Assembly (NCBI RefSeq): GCF_018603515.1
Contig: NZ_JACATN010000008.1
Span: 1 to 64,000 of the forward strand
From: Zobellia barbeyronii
GTDB lineage: Bacteria > Bacteroidota > Bacteroidia > Flavobacteriales > Flavobacteriaceae
Direction of reading: 5' to 3'
Length of the DNA: 64,000 bases
Every line of letters begins with the position of its first letter. Within the stretch, counting starts at the first letter, position 1. The notes under the pieces were generated by a model. That model searched no databases, was not told the origin of the DNA, and saw only the letters and a list, made by a program, of their open reading frames with translations. Below are positions 53,397 to 62,636 of the stretch, in pieces. Position numbers and translations under genes: made by a program.

Positions 53397-55634
53397 TTAT
53401 TTTAATGTTTGATATGCTACCAAAGCAACAATATACGCAAAAGCGCTCATAAAAACTAGTTGTGCGGCAGGCCATTTCCAAGTATTCGTTTCTCGTTTTA
53501 CCACTGCCAAAGTACTCATACATTGCATAGCAAACGCATAAAATAGTAATAGGGAAACTCCGGATGCCAAATTAAACAGTGGCTTTTTTGTCTTGGGGTT
53601 TATTTCTGCTGCCATCCTGTTCTGGATAGTTTGCTCCTCATCGCTGCCCACACTATAAATTGTGGCCAAGGTGCCAACAAATACTTCACGTGCTGCAAAT
53701 GATGTAAGAACCGCAATACCAATTTTCCAATCGTAACCCAGTGGGTGAACAATAGGCTCTATGGCCTTCCCCATATAGCCCATATAAGAGTTTTCTAACT
53801 TGTAACTAGAAATTTCTTGGTGTAAAGCTTTCTGTTCAAGAAATGTTTGTTTTTGAGCTAAAGAATCAGACAGGGCAGCCGTATCCATTTGGTACGCATT
53901 TGTACTGATACTATCTTTTATAGCCAATTCATAAGCAGATAATGCGCTTACAATACTTGTTTGGTTAAAGTCTGAAAATCCTTCGGTTTGAATGCGGTTA
54001 GCAACAATTTCATCAGCATTTTTAAAATCATCGGCATAACCATTAGAACCTAAAAACCATAGTACTACTGAAATGGCCAAGATGATTTTTCCTGCACCCA
54101 AAACAAAACTTTTGGTCTTTTCCCAGACCGTATATGCTACATTTTTAGGTAAAGGTAATTTGTAGTTTGGCATTTCGACCACAAAGAATGACCTGCCTTT
54201 AATTTTCAATATTTTGTTCAGTATTAAGGCCGAAAAAATTGCGGCTCCAAAACCAAGTAAATACAGTAACATTAAAGTAAGAGCCTTGTAACCTAGACCT
54301 AGAAAACTACCTTCTGGTATAACCAGAGCAATGATAATGATGTAAATAGGCAACCGTGCCGAACAGGTTGTAAAGGGAGTAACGAGTATAGTTATCAGTC
54401 TTTCTTTCCAGTTTTCAATAGTTCGGGTAGCCATTACAGCAGGTATGGCACAGGCCGTACCCGATATTAAAGGCACAACACTTTTACCACTTAGACCAAA
54501 GGGACGCATAAGGCGGTCCATTAAGAATACCACGCGGCTCATATAACCTGTTTCTTCTAAAAGAGAAATAAACAAGAACAAGAAAGCAATCTGCGGAATA
54601 AACATGGCAATACCACCAATACCTGTTAGAACACCTTCTGCAATAAGATTAGTAAACACGCCTGGCGGAAGGGTATCCTTTACCCATGAACTGGCTGAAG
54701 CAAAAAATGTTTCTATTAAATCTTGCGGGTAACCGCTCCACTCATAAATACCTTGAAATATGGTGAGGAGAATGACCATGAAAATTACATACCCAAAGAT
54801 TTTATGTGTAAGAACTTTATCTAACGAAGCTCTAAAACCTTTGGCAATGGCTAAATCTACTTTGTAAGTACCTTTAAGAATGCCATTAATAAATTGATAT
54901 CTAAGAATGGTTTCTTTCTGTTGTAGTCTCTTTAACTCTGATTTAGATTTGGTGGCAAATGAGGAAGCATCTTTGAACAGTTTTTTCTCAATGGGCATAA
55001 AATTGACGTCTTGCGTAATTACAAGCCACAATTTATATAGGTCTTCATTTGGAAAAGCCTCTTTTAATTTTTGGAAATATCCAGGATCAATTACCGTGAT
55101 GTCTACGTTTTGAACTGTAGATAGATTTTTGTAATCGGAAATGAGCTCTTTTAGACGGTCTATTCCAACACCTTTCCGGGTACTGACCAACGCAATCTTG
55201 GTATTGAGCTTTTCTTCTAAAAGAGGAATATCTACCGTAATCCCTTTACGAGACATACGGTCTGCCATATTAATAACAAGAATGGCGGGTATTTTAAGAT
55301 CTTTTATCTGTGTGAATAAAAGAAGATTTCGTTTTAGGTTTTCTACATCTGAAACAACAATAGCTAAATCTGGGTGATTTTTATCATTCTTATTTAACAG
55401 AAGTTCTACAGCAACACTCTCATCTAAAGAAGTGGTGTTTAGGCTATACGTACCTGGTAAATCTAATATGTGTGCTTTTATTCCTCGGGGGAGTTTGCAA
55501 ATACCCTCTTTTTTTTCGACAGTAATACCCGGGTAATTACCCACCTTTTGATTTAGGCCGGTCAGTTGATTAAAAACGGAGGTTTTACCGGTATTGGGGT
55601 TTCCTATAAGTGCAACGTTAATTTGTTTACTCAT
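53397..55634 (-). CDS. feoB: Ferrous iron transporter B
   Basis: This is a GTPase-coupled inner-membrane Fe(II) transporter. The G domain has G1 G-N-P-N-T-G-K-T-S (residues 11-19), G3 D-L-P-G-T-Y-S and G4 N-M-A-D. Two Gate motifs follow in the membrane part. At 745 aa it is normal; an inserted coiled segment around residues 535-625 is also common in this phylum. Its start overlaps the feoA stop by 4 bp (ATGA). Confidence 0.96.
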   Translation of the reverse strand: MSKQINVALIGNPNTGKTSVFNQLTGLNQKVGNYPGITVEKKEGICKLPRGIKAHILDLPGTYSLNTTSLDESVAVELLLNKNDKNHPDLAIVVSDVENLKRNLLLFTQIKDLKIPAILVINMADRMSRKGITVDIPLLEEKLNTKIALVSTRKGVGIDRLKELISDYKNLSTVQNVDITVIDPGYFQKLKEAFPNEDLYKLWLVITQDVNFMPIEKKLFKDASSFATKSKSELKRLQQKETILRYQFINGILKGTYKVDLAIAKGFRASLDKVLTHKIFGYVIFMVILLTIFQGIYEWSGYPQDLIETFFASASSWVKDTLPPGVFTNLIAEGVLTGIGGIAMFIPQIAFLFLFISLLEETGYMSRVVFLMDRLMRPFGLSGKSVVPLISGTACAIPAVMATRTIENWKERLITILVTPFTTCSARLPIYIIIIALVIPEGSFLGLGYKALTLMLLYLLGFGAAIFSALILNKILKIKGRSFFVVEMPNYKLPLPKNVAYTVWEKTKSFVLGAGKIILAISVVLWFLGSNGYADDFKNADEIVANRIQTEGFSDFNQTSIVSALSAYELAIKDSISTNAYQMDTAALSDSLAQKQTFLEQKALHQEISSYKLENSYMGYMGKAIEPIVHPLGYDWKIGIAVLTSFAAREVFVGTLATIYSVGSDEEQTIQNRMAAEINPKTKKPLFNLASGVSLLLFYAFAMQCMSTLAVVKRETNTWKWPAAQLVFMSAFAYIVALVAYQTLK

Positions 55635-55876
55635 AGAACAGGGGTGTCTTCTATAATTTCCAGCTCAATAAGCTGTGCGGTCTCACGTCTTATAGCAATA
55701 TGCGAACCGTTTACATTTATATAAATAGGGTCTTTGAAAGGAGCAACCTGAACCAATTCTATCTCATTACCGGGCAAACAGCCTAATTCTAGCAATTTTA
55801 TAGGCAGGGAGTCATCAGAGAACTCTTTGATAATTCCCTTTTGTCCTTTTTTTAGTTGTGCGACTGTAATTCCCAA
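55631..55876 (-). CDS. feoA: Ferrous iron transport protein A
   Basis: This small SH3-like cytosolic protein (81 aa) is required with FeoB. Family motifs are L-K-K-G-Q-K-G-I-I, L-L-E-L-G-C-L-P-G-N and I-A-I-R-R-E-T-A-Q-L-I. The start codon is TTG (M-G-I-T-V), as no upstream ATG exists before an in-frame stop. Confidence 0.93.
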   Translation of the reverse strand: MGITVAQLKKGQKGIIKEFSDDSLPIKLLELGCLPGNEIELVQVAPFKDPIYINVNGSHIAIRRETAQLIELEIIEDTPVL

Positions 55877-55905
55877 TGTTTATTTAGATTGATTACAAGT
55901 AAGGG

Positions 55906-55913
55906 CAAAAGTA
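55906..55913 (-). promoter_or_regulatory. -7 promoter element for feoAB
   Basis: On the minus strand TACTTTTG matches TAnnTTTG, 29 bp upstream of the feoA start. Confidence 0.5.
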
Positions 55914-55922
55914 GCATAAATT

Positions 55923-55965
55923 ATCCTAAAAGAGACGGGTTGAATCCCAAAAAATCCTAAAAGAG
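55923..55965. repeat. Direct repeat pair upstream of feoAB
   Basis: ATCCTAAAAGAG occurs at 55923-55934 and again at 55954-55965, 31 bp apart (about three helical turns) and just upstream of the -7 element. It is a possible binding site for an iron-responsive regulator. Confidence 0.5.
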
Positions 55966-56069
55966 GTGAAGTTTTTAGGTTGCTTAAAATTGACTTGAAG
56001 AATTAAGAGAGGTGTAGATTTAATTTAGAAAGATATATTTGGTAATTAGAATGCAAACTTGCTAGTTTA

Positions 56070-56744
56070 TTACTCTTTATCTGAGGTCATTAGAATTTTT
56101 AAATCCCCCATTAATTTCTCTACTTCTTCTTCATTGGTGCCATCATAAAACCCACGGATGCGATTTTTCTTATCCACTAGAATGAAATTTTCGGTATGAA
56201 TCATATCATAAGGGCCACCATCGCCATCATCTTTCACTGCTAGGTATGATTTTCGTGCCAGTTCATATATCTGCTTTTTGTCTCCTGTTACCAAGTTCCA
56301 TTTAGCATCATCCACACCTTTTTCAACTGCATATTTCTTCAATTGCGCCACAGAATCAATTTCTGGAGTTACTGAATGTGATAAAAGCATCACATCATCA
56401 AAATCTTTAATGCGTTTCTGAATACTGACCATATTCTTGGTCATAATTGGGCAAATGGTAGGGCAGGTAGTAAAAAAGAAATCCGCTATATAAATTTTAT
56501 CGGCATAATTGGCCTGAGTTATTGTCTCCCCATTTTGATTGGTCAAAGAAAAATCTGCAATGGTATGGTATTTTCTTTTGTATTGAACTGTACTGTCCAC
56601 AAGTTCAGGGTTGACCATGGTAGGTTGGTAAACCGTTAGTATTTCAGGCGGTTGCAGCGCATTGTAGAACAGATACATGATTACGGCAGAGAGCCCTAAT
56701 AGTACAAGACCAAAAAATTTATATTTTGAGAAAAAAGAGCGCAT
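56070..56744 (-). CDS. SCO1/SenC-family copper-binding thioredoxin-like protein
   Basis: This membrane-anchored periplasmic protein helps copper insertion into cytochrome oxidase. One N-terminal helix (about residues 11-27) is followed by a thioredoxin fold with the copper-binding motif C94-P-T-I-C98. A conserved His lies in M-I-H-T-E-N (about residue 185). The length is 224 aa. Confidence 0.93.
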   Translation of the reverse strand: MRSFFSKYKFFGLVLLGLSAVIMYLFYNALQPPEILTVYQPTMVNPELVDSTVQYKRKYHTIADFSLTNQNGETITQANYADKIYIADFFFTTCPTICPIMTKNMVSIQKRIKDFDDVMLLSHSVTPEIDSVAQLKKYAVEKGVDDAKWNLVTGDKKQIYELARKSYLAVKDDGDGGPYDMIHTENFILVDKKNRIRGFYDGTNEEEVEKLMGDLKILMTSDKE

Positions 56745-56871
56745 AATCTTTTTGGTAAAGATACGTTAGTCAGTACAAGCATTCAACCAATACTACCTTA
56801 TAGTGCTGCTAAATGTTTCTTAAAATCAAATGGCTGTTATCAGTTCTTTTTTTTAAGCGACTGTAAAAGTG

Positions 56872-56879
56872 TACTTTTG
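56872..56879 (+). promoter_or_regulatory. -7 promoter element for rseP
   Basis: TACTTTTG matches TAnnTTTG, 43 bp before the start. Confidence 0.45.
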
Positions 56880-56922
56880 TCGGCTGAATTCAAGATGAGT
56901 TCATTAATTATAGAAAACATAG

Positions 56923-58281
56923 ATGAGTCCGTTTATTATTAAGACTATACAATTTCTTTTAAGCCTTTCATTGTTGATCGTACTTCACGAAATGGGGCAT
57001 TTTATTCCTGCTAAATTATTTAAAACTCGTGTAGAGAAGTTCTACTTGTTCTTTGATGTTAAGTTCTCTCTTTTTAAAAAGAAGATAGGTGAAACCGTTT
57101 ATGGTATTGGCTGGCTTCCGTTAGGTGGTTATGTAAAAATATCCGGTATGATTGACGAGAGCATGGATACCGAGGCAATGAGCGAAGAGCCTAAGGAATG
57201 GGAGTTTAGAAGCAAGCCGGCTTGGCAACGACTTATTATTATGTTGGGCGGGGTAACCGTAAACTTTATTCTTGCGTTGGTTATTTATATTGGTATGGCT
57301 TATGCTTATGGCGATACATTCATACCTGCAGATGGTTTAAAAGACGGTGTGTATGTTACTGAAGAGACCATTGGTGATGAAATTGGTATTCAAACCGGAG
57401 ATAAAATCCTAGCGGTTGACGGTGAGAAAATCAAAGATTTCAATACTATCTTCATGGATATTATTAACGGAAACAACATTACAATAGACCGTAATGGGGA
57501 AATTATAGAAAAGGAGATTCCTGTTGATTTTATAAATACACTGCTTGACGATAAAGACCGTATCCGGTTTTTGAGTTTTCGTTTCCCATTTTTAATCGGG
57601 GAAGTTTCACCAGAATCATTAAATATTGATGCTGGCCTTGAGCCTAAGGATGAAATAGTGGAGATAGCTGGGAAGAAAGTCACCTATTTTGATGAGGTTA
57701 AACCTATTTTGGAGCAGTACAAAGGACAGAAAATTAACCTTACCGTTATACGTGATAATAGTGTTCGTAAAATTATACCAGTAGTAATCAATGATTCTTC
57801 GCAAATTGGAGTACGACCGGTTATGCCTTCTATGGAGGAAATGGAGAAAAGAGGTCTTTTAAGTATTCAGACGGAGAAATACAGCTTTGCTGAATCTATT
57901 CCTGCAGGAATAAATAAAGGCGTAAATACATTTACTGGGTATTTGAAACAATTAAAAAAGATTTTTAATCCAGATACAGGTGCTTACAAGGGTGTTGGTG
58001 GTTTTGCGGCCATTGGTGGACTTTTTCCTGAGGTTTGGAACTGGCAGGTGTTCTGGGGAACTACGGCGTTCTTGTCCATTATGTTGGGTGTTTTGAACTT
58101 ATTGCCTATACCGGCATTAGATGGTGGTCATGTAATGTTTTTGTTATATGAAATGGTTTCAGGTCGTAAGCCAAGTGATAAGTTTTTAGAATATGCACAG
58201 GTTGTTGGCTTCTTTTTATTGCTTGCTTTAATACTGTTTGCTAACGGAAATGACCTCTATAGATATTTAATGGAAAAATAG
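56923..58281 (+). CDS. rseP: Site-2 zinc metalloprotease RseP
   Basis: This intramembrane protease cuts anti-sigma factors and leftover signal peptides. The zinc motif H22-E-M-G-H26 lies in the first helix. The second active-site motif N-L-L-P-I-P-A-L-D-G-G-H lies near residue 395. Two PDZ-like regions fill the middle (for example G-I-Q-T-G-D-K-I-L-A-V-D-G). At 452 aa it is a normal length. Confidence 0.95.
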   Translation: MSPFIIKTIQFLLSLSLLIVLHEMGHFIPAKLFKTRVEKFYLFFDVKFSLFKKKIGETVYGIGWLPLGGYVKISGMIDESMDTEAMSEEPKEWEFRSKPAWQRLIIMLGGVTVNFILALVIYIGMAYAYGDTFIPADGLKDGVYVTEETIGDEIGIQTGDKILAVDGEKIKDFNTIFMDIINGNNITIDRNGEIIEKEIPVDFINTLLDDKDRIRFLSFRFPFLIGEVSPESLNIDAGLEPKDEIVEIAGKKVTYFDEVKPILEQYKGQKINLTVIRDNSVRKIIPVVINDSSQIGVRPVMPSMEEMEKRGLLSIQTEKYSFAESIPAGINKGVNTFTGYLKQLKKIFNPDTGAYKGVGGFAAIGGLFPEVWNWQVFWGTTAFLSIMLGVLNLLPIPALDGGHVMFLLYEMVSGRKPSDKFLEYAQVVGFFLLLALILFANGNDLYRYLMEK

Positions 58282-58294
58282 ATTGCGAATTTTA

Positions 58295-58325
58295 TTTGGG
58301 ACATTAAAAAAAACTATTATATTTG
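58295..58325 (+). promoter_or_regulatory. Promoter of tRNA-Asn
   Basis: TTTG at 58295-58298, a 19-bp spacer, and TATATTTG at 58318-58325 fit the Bacteroidota consensus exactly. The tRNA starts 32 bp downstream. A small hairpin (ccgcttag / ctaagcgg, 58329-58349) lies in the leader. Confidence 0.8.
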
Positions 58326-58357
58326 CACCCGCTTAGGTAAACTAAGCGGATATATTT

Positions 58358-58431
58358 TCCTCCTTAGCTCAGCTGGTTAGAGCATCTGACTGTTAATCAG
58401 AGGGTCCTAGGTTCGAGTCCTAGAGGGGGAG
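58358..58431 (+). tRNA. tRNA-Asn (GTT)
   Basis: This is a 74-nt cloverleaf. The 7-bp acceptor stem pairs tcctcct with aggggga (one wobble), there is a D-arm, and the anticodon stem is ctgac / aatcag with GTT at 58392-58394. The T-arm has GTTCGAGTC. The discriminator is G and CCA is not encoded. It marks the border between core genes and the accessory segment on the right. Confidence 0.95.
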
Positions 58432-58441
58432 CTTAATTACC

Positions 58442-58470
58442 AAAGGGTTACAGAAATGTGACCCTTTTTT
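58442..58470 (+). terminator. Terminator after tRNA-Asn
   Basis: An 11-bp stem (aaagggttaca / tgtgacccttt, one wobble) with a GAAA loop and a T-run lies 10 bp after the tRNA. Confidence 0.85.
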
Positions 58471-58896
58471 GGTTTCTTATTGTAACGCGTTTGTAACACA
58501 AAAAGGAAATAAGGACAGCTTATCTCTGTCTACTATTTTGTATTCCTAGGCTTAGGGCTGACTATCTACTATATTATGCTTTTGCCTTATATCTTTACCT
58601 TTGCAGCTTGTTTTGAATCACCATCGGAGACTTAGTCATCAGAATATTGCCTTCTTTATTTTTATTTACAAGTGGCTATGTGAATTTGTCTGTATGCATA
58701 GGTGTGACAAACAGTTATATTATCATTATACAAGGCTTTACTATATCGGTGAATTAACAGGTCTTCTTTTTCTATATTAAGCTTCAATTTTATGTTATTC
58801 TATTGAAGAGACTGTAATATGTCGCCACTATAAAATTTGTAACTTTAAAAGGAAGTAGTGTTCGTCTGTTACCAGTTAATCTTAATCATCCGAATC
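58471..58896. other. Gene-free stretch after tRNA-Asn
   Basis: There is no convincing gene in these 426 bp. Frequent stops and changing base composition suggest relic or island-edge DNA. I see no copy of the tRNA 3' end within it. Confidence 0.5.
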
Positions 58897-59319
58897 ATGT
58901 ACTACAAAGAACCAGAACTAAATAAAAAAGGTCAACCTCTATGCGAAATATGTAAAGTAGGCTATGACCGCTTATTAAGGCACGTATCCCATCGTCACGG
59001 TATGAATGCGGCCGAGTATAAGAATAAGTTTGGCTACAACCCCCGTAAGGGTATTACAAGTAAAAAACTAGCCTTAAAAGCTAGGGAGAATGCTTTAAAG
59101 AACTTTAACTCCGTAATTATGCCCAACCTAATCATTGGGGGTATAAAAACTAGATTTAAGGATGGTAATATCGCAACTAACAAAGAATTGGTAAGCATAA
59201 ATGGGCGTGAGACCATGAATGCCTATTGGGAGGGTAGGAGAGAACTCCAAGAAGAGGTAATTGCTACATTGATAAAGAAGTTATCTTCTGGAATTAGGAA
59301 TATTCACCCAAGCAGTTAA
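58897..59319 (+). CDS. Ros/MucR-like zinc-finger regulator
   Basis: The start at 58897 is chosen because it shares the usual contexts and the upstream codons do not resemble the family. The zinc finger is C-E-I-C-x11-H-x3-H (R-H-V-S-H-R-H), followed by G-M-N-A-A-E-Y-K-N-K-F-G-Y, the MucR/Ros signature. The length is 140 aa. In Bacteroidota such proteins are frequently tied to mobile DNA, which fits the tRNA-adjacent position. Confidence 0.7.
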   Translation: MYYKEPELNKKGQPLCEICKVGYDRLLRHVSHRHGMNAAEYKNKFGYNPRKGITSKKLALKARENALKNFNSVIMPNLIIGGIKTRFKDGNIATNKELVSINGRETMNAYWEGRRELQEEVIATLIKKLSSGIRNIHPSS

Positions 59320-59630
59320 TTTATTAACCGGCGCCGGATTGGTTGGAGTGTTGAAAAAAATGGTCTTTATATTTGTTGGTCATTCCCTATATACGTATGA
59401 ACGCCCGCACCCTAAAAGGGAAATCGATTTACTTGACCCCACGGGGCATCTTTTAACCTGCATAAGAATTTTTTTTTCAACTTTTTTTACAGCCTAACCT
59501 TATAGAGTCTACCTTAAATATTGCATGTTAAATGTTATACCCTCGAATATTTTCCACTGTATTTAAATTTTCAATAATATTATTAAACTGTACTAGGACA
59601 TTTCAATGAAACCAATGTTGTAAACAGATA
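59320..59630. other. Gene-free stretch
   Basis: No gene is visible. Short palindromes occur (ccggcgccgg at 59328-59337, and cccc-ac-gggg near 59437-59446), followed by a T-run at about 59469. They could be the 3' end of the MucR-like transcript. Confidence 0.35.
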
Positions 59631-59834
59631 TTATGCCAAATCGTTTTCATTAACAAAAACCTTTTCCTCTTTCATGTCCTTTACAATTTGTATTAAATAA
59701 TCAAAACCTCCATGTTCAAAATCTGTGTCGATATAATTATTTGGAAAATCACATTTTCTGTGCATTACGATGCCAGAATATTGTTTTCCAGTTAATGTTG
59801 TGTAAATTATTGCCTGTCCTTTTTGAAATTTCAT
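59631..59834 (-). CDS. Small hypothetical protein (67 aa)
   Basis: This short soluble protein begins M-K-F-Q-K-G-Q-A-I-I-Y. It lies 5 bp downstream of the AlbA_2 protein on the same strand, so it is probably translated with it. The first half resembles small SH3-like folds (G-K-Q-Y-S-G-I-V-M-H), but no family is recognised. Confidence 0.6.
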   Translation of the reverse strand: MKFQKGQAIIYTTLTGKQYSGIVMHRKCDFPNNYIDTDFEHGGFDYLIQIVKDMKEEKVFVNENDLA

Positions 59835-59839
59835 CCTAT

Positions 59840-60709
59840 TTATTTTAATAAATCTGCAAATCGAACCTTGCCTGCTATTGGTTGAGAATTATCACAGAAT
59901 ATTTCCCATTCTAATATGTTATCATGATCGAAAGCAAAATCAGTTAATTTTATTTTGATTAATTCAAATCTTTGTCTTGGTAAAATTGGCACGTACCGTG
60001 AAGGTCCGTATTTATCACTTCCCGAAAATTGTGTGGCAAGTAAATCTCTAATTGTATTGTCAGTATTTATTTGAAAAGTTTTGTGGTCATGGGAATCATA
60101 ATATTCAAAATCACAAATACTTTTTGATATTATAAATTTAACATTTACATACTTTGCATAAACAGCACCTGAATTAATTGCATAAATTACAATTTCCTTA
60201 AGTTGATTTTCAAACTTAAAGTCTAAAGAAATAATTGGATTTTTATTCCGGTTTAGTATATCTCTAACTTCATAATCATACATTGCAGTAGACTGGAAAT
60301 TAAACCTTTTGTAGTACCTTTTATCGTCTGCTTGATGGGCTGTGTTACTTTTGTTTATTTGCACAACATAAACGACATTTTCAGTATCTATATCAATAGG
60401 GTGAATTTTAAAGTCATTTAACCTTGGTCTAATTTTACTTTGAATTATTTGCTCTAACCATTCGTTAGAATATTGATTTCTGTCAACTGGGGATATTTCT
60501 TTTGGAAGATGATTATTATTATCTTCTGCAATTCCATAAATGATTATTCCTCCATCAGAATTTGCTAACGAACTAACATCTTTAGATATTTCTGTTGTCT
60601 TGTTATTTTGCTTGCCTAAAGCTCCTGAAGCTTTATATTCCAGATTAAGATTTTCTTCAACTTTATTCTCAATTAGAGAGTTTAGATATTCTAGATTGTA
60701 TTCTTTCAA
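59840..60709 (-). CDS. AlbA_2 (Schlafen-like) domain protein
   Basis: Residues about 15-130 match the AlbA_2 DNA-binding domain: E-N-L-N-L-E-Y-K-A-S, S-S-L-A-N-S-D-G-G-I-I-I-Y-G-I and later V-Q-I-N-K-S-N-T-A-H-Q-A-D-D-K-R-Y-Y-K-R. The C-terminal 150 residues form a beta-rich region of unknown type. The start is TTG, as no in-frame ATG occurs upstream before a stop. Such proteins appear in defence and island contexts and can be regulators. The function here is unknown. Confidence 0.8.
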   Translation of the reverse strand: MKEYNLEYLNSLIENKVEENLNLEYKASGALGKQNNKTTEISKDVSSLANSDGGIIIYGIAEDNNNHLPKEISPVDRNQYSNEWLEQIIQSKIRPRLNDFKIHPIDIDTENVVYVVQINKSNTAHQADDKRYYKRFNFQSTAMYDYEVRDILNRNKNPIISLDFKFENQLKEIVIYAINSGAVYAKYVNVKFIISKSICDFEYYDSHDHKTFQINTDNTIRDLLATQFSGSDKYGPSRYVPILPRQRFELIKIKLTDFAFDHDNILEWEIFCDNSQPIAGKVRFADLLK

Positions 60710-60855
60710 TTTATTGTTTTTTGGAATTTCTAAAGCAGATACTTATATCAGTCTGTTTTTATTTTTTGGTAAGGATTAGTGCTTGTACAACGGTTGCCAT
60801 TGTTGCCAACTATTTTTATCTTTCCGCAAAAACCATTCATATAAGCCCGAAGCCC

Positions 60856-61503
60856 TTATTGTTTATAGATTTTGTTATCAACTTTTTTTTCGTGAATTTC
60901 ACCAGTACTAGCTACAATTATTTCAGCATTTTCATTTATCACAAGTAATTCATAATAAATTTGTTCAGAATCCGAATCCTTCAACCTAGTTATATTCTTA
61001 ATTCTGTCGTGAAGGCAGCTTAGGATAAATGCGCAAATAATAAGAAAATCTCCTCTTGCCCCTTCAGGAATAGTAACACCTTTAATTCCTTGAGTTTCTC
61101 TTAAGTTATTACAATCGAATCTTGTAATTGACTTGTCAAGTTCTAAAATTCTTGACTTAACACCTCCATTCTCAAAGTTGCATCCATATACATCATGAGC
61201 AAACGCATTTCGAATTTTTCTCAATAAATGTATATCACGACAAAATTGGGTTGATATCAATCCTAATCTTTGTGCTAATGTTATTTTGGCACTAAAAGTA
61301 CCGATAGGGGCATTAGCGCCATCAAATATTTCATCCGAGGAACCTGCACTTGGGAGCAAGAAGGAATTTAATAATGATTTTAATGCTTCATCAATTAATG
61401 AAACTGCAAGTATTACGGCAGCACGGTCGCTTTCTTTCTCAAATTCATTAAATAGGAAATCTAGCTGCCACGCATGATTTAACTCTTTCTTTGGTTTTGC
61501 CAT
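60856..61503 (-). CDS. MltR-family protein
   Basis: This 215-aa protein carries the MltR-type (mannitol operon repressor) pattern: D-R-A-A-V-I-L-A-V-S-L-I-D-E-A-L, F-D-G-A-N-A-P-I-G-T-F-S-A-K-I, R-L-G-L-I and L-L-R-K-I-R-N-A-F-A-H-D. The last motif is also shared with HEPN-like proteins. There are no mannitol genes nearby, so a true MltR role is doubtful. It lies upstream of the AlbA_2 gene on the same strand, with a 146-bp gap. Confidence 0.75.
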   Translation of the reverse strand: MAKPKKELNHAWQLDFLFNEFEKESDRAAVILAVSLIDEALKSLLNSFLLPSAGSSDEIFDGANAPIGTFSAKITLAQRLGLISTQFCRDIHLLRKIRNAFAHDVYGCNFENGGVKSRILELDKSITRFDCNNLRETQGIKGVTIPEGARGDFLIICAFILSCLHDRIKNITRLKDSDSEQIYYELLVINENAEIIVASTGEIHEKKVDNKIYKQ

Positions 61504-61744
61504 AATTATATTATTGTTGATAACAAATGTATATGTGCATATATTAAATTAGAATACAAATTACGATATATATTAGAGATGAAATGAAGGTAGGCTTTGA
61601 GAAAAATGCATATAATTGATTATTTTGTATATCAAATACCAATCTTTGCAAATTGATATACAAAATGAATAACCAGATTAAAAAATCAAAGTTGGGAAAA
61701 ACCTAGCTCTAAAGAAAAGTTGTAAGTGGGGCTGTGGTTTTGAT

Positions 61745-61942
61745 TTAATACTTGCCTACATATTTATCCTTAATCTGACCAGACTTAAAGATTTTCATTC
61801 CCAACATCTTATCTAAACTGTTTAGTTCTACTTCTACAAAGAACATATGTAGCGCGTAAAGCGAAAATTTCACGTTTAGGTATTTACTGTTAGCAAGGTG
61901 CGTACCGTTCGCCCATAGCTCGTTTATGACAACGATGGACAT
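61745..61942 (-). CDS. Small hypothetical protein (65 aa)
   Basis: The start at 61942 (ATG) is preferred over the TTG five codons upstream. The sequence F-F-V-E-V-E-L-N-S-L-D-K-M-L-G-M-K-I-F-K-S-G followed by a charged end resembles small orphan proteins common in flavobacterial accessory DNA. It has no known domain. Confidence 0.5.
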   Translation of the reverse strand: MSIVVINELWANGTHLANSKYLNVKFSLYALHMFFVEVELNSLDKMLGMKIFKSGQIKDKYVGKY

Positions 61943-62045
61943 TTTTTGGCTATTCAATACAACGATAGGGAAATGGTTAGTGCGAATAATAATTGCAGTT
62001 GTCGCGGTGGGTGCATTATTGAAGTATTTGGGTTATATAGAGTGA
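61935..62045 (+). CDS. Possible small membrane peptide (36 aa)
   Basis: ATG at 61935 opens a 36-codon frame, M-D-I-F-W-L-F-N followed by one hydrophobic helix (W-L-V-R-I-I-I-A-V-V-A-V-G-A-L-L) and a short end. It overlaps the minus-strand gene start by 8 bp. It may be a chance frame or a toxin-like peptide. No partner is evident. Confidence 0.3.
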   Translation: MDIFWLFNTTIGKWLVRIIIAVVAVGALLKYLGYIE

Positions 62046-62147
62046 ATAGACGAGAAAATCAATTTTACATAGTTTGATCCTAGCGATTGTATCTAACTTG
62101 TACTATTCTTTATTTTACTAATTTGCAATGTTATAAATCTTTATCAA

Positions 62148-62636
62148 ATGCTGAAGTTGATTTTTACTTTGATCTTTTTTCTATACTCAATCAGTATGGT
62201 GTCTCAATGGAAAATTGATTCTGGCGATAATAAATTTGATGGTCAATATAAGTCGTGCTATGTAATTGGTAAGGGAGGGAGCTTTCCTTTTAACAAACCA
62301 ACTTTGGTAATAAGTCGTTTTGGCGAAGGATCACCCAATATCTATCTTACTGATATTGGGTACACAGGTTGCAGCAGAAATACTGTAAGAGTTGCGTTCA
62401 ATGATGACGAGTCTATTTTAATTTGCGATACTCCTACTCCAGATTTAAACAAAGATTCTTTATTTATTAATTCTTTTAGTTACACAAGTATTTTTGACTT
62501 TATAGAAATGTTGATGAATAAGAAAACTGTCTATATTAGGGTTGTTAATAGTTGTGGTAAGACGGATTATGAATTCTCACTTAGTGGATCATCAAAGGCC
62601 ATTAATTTTGCCTTAGGTGATTATCTTTCTGAGTAA
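62148..62636 (+). CDS. Secreted hypothetical protein (162 aa)
   Basis: A signal peptide (ending M-V-S-Q-W) precedes a beta-rich domain. Four cysteines (residues about 38, 74, 91 and 136) may pair after export. No family is recognised. It is isolated between gene-free stretches. Confidence 0.6.
   Translation: MLKLIFTLIFFLYSISMVSQWKIDSGDNKFDGQYKSCYVIGKGGSFPFNKPTLVISRFGEGSPNIYLTDIGYTGCSRNTVRVAFNDDESILICDTPTPDLNKDSLFINSFSYTSIFDFIEMLMNKKTVYIRVVNSCGKTDYEFSLSGSSKAINFALGDYLSE

Noticed and set aside
60856-61503. True mannitol-operon repressor
   Set aside because: No mannitol transport or dehydrogenase genes are near; only family resemblance supports it.
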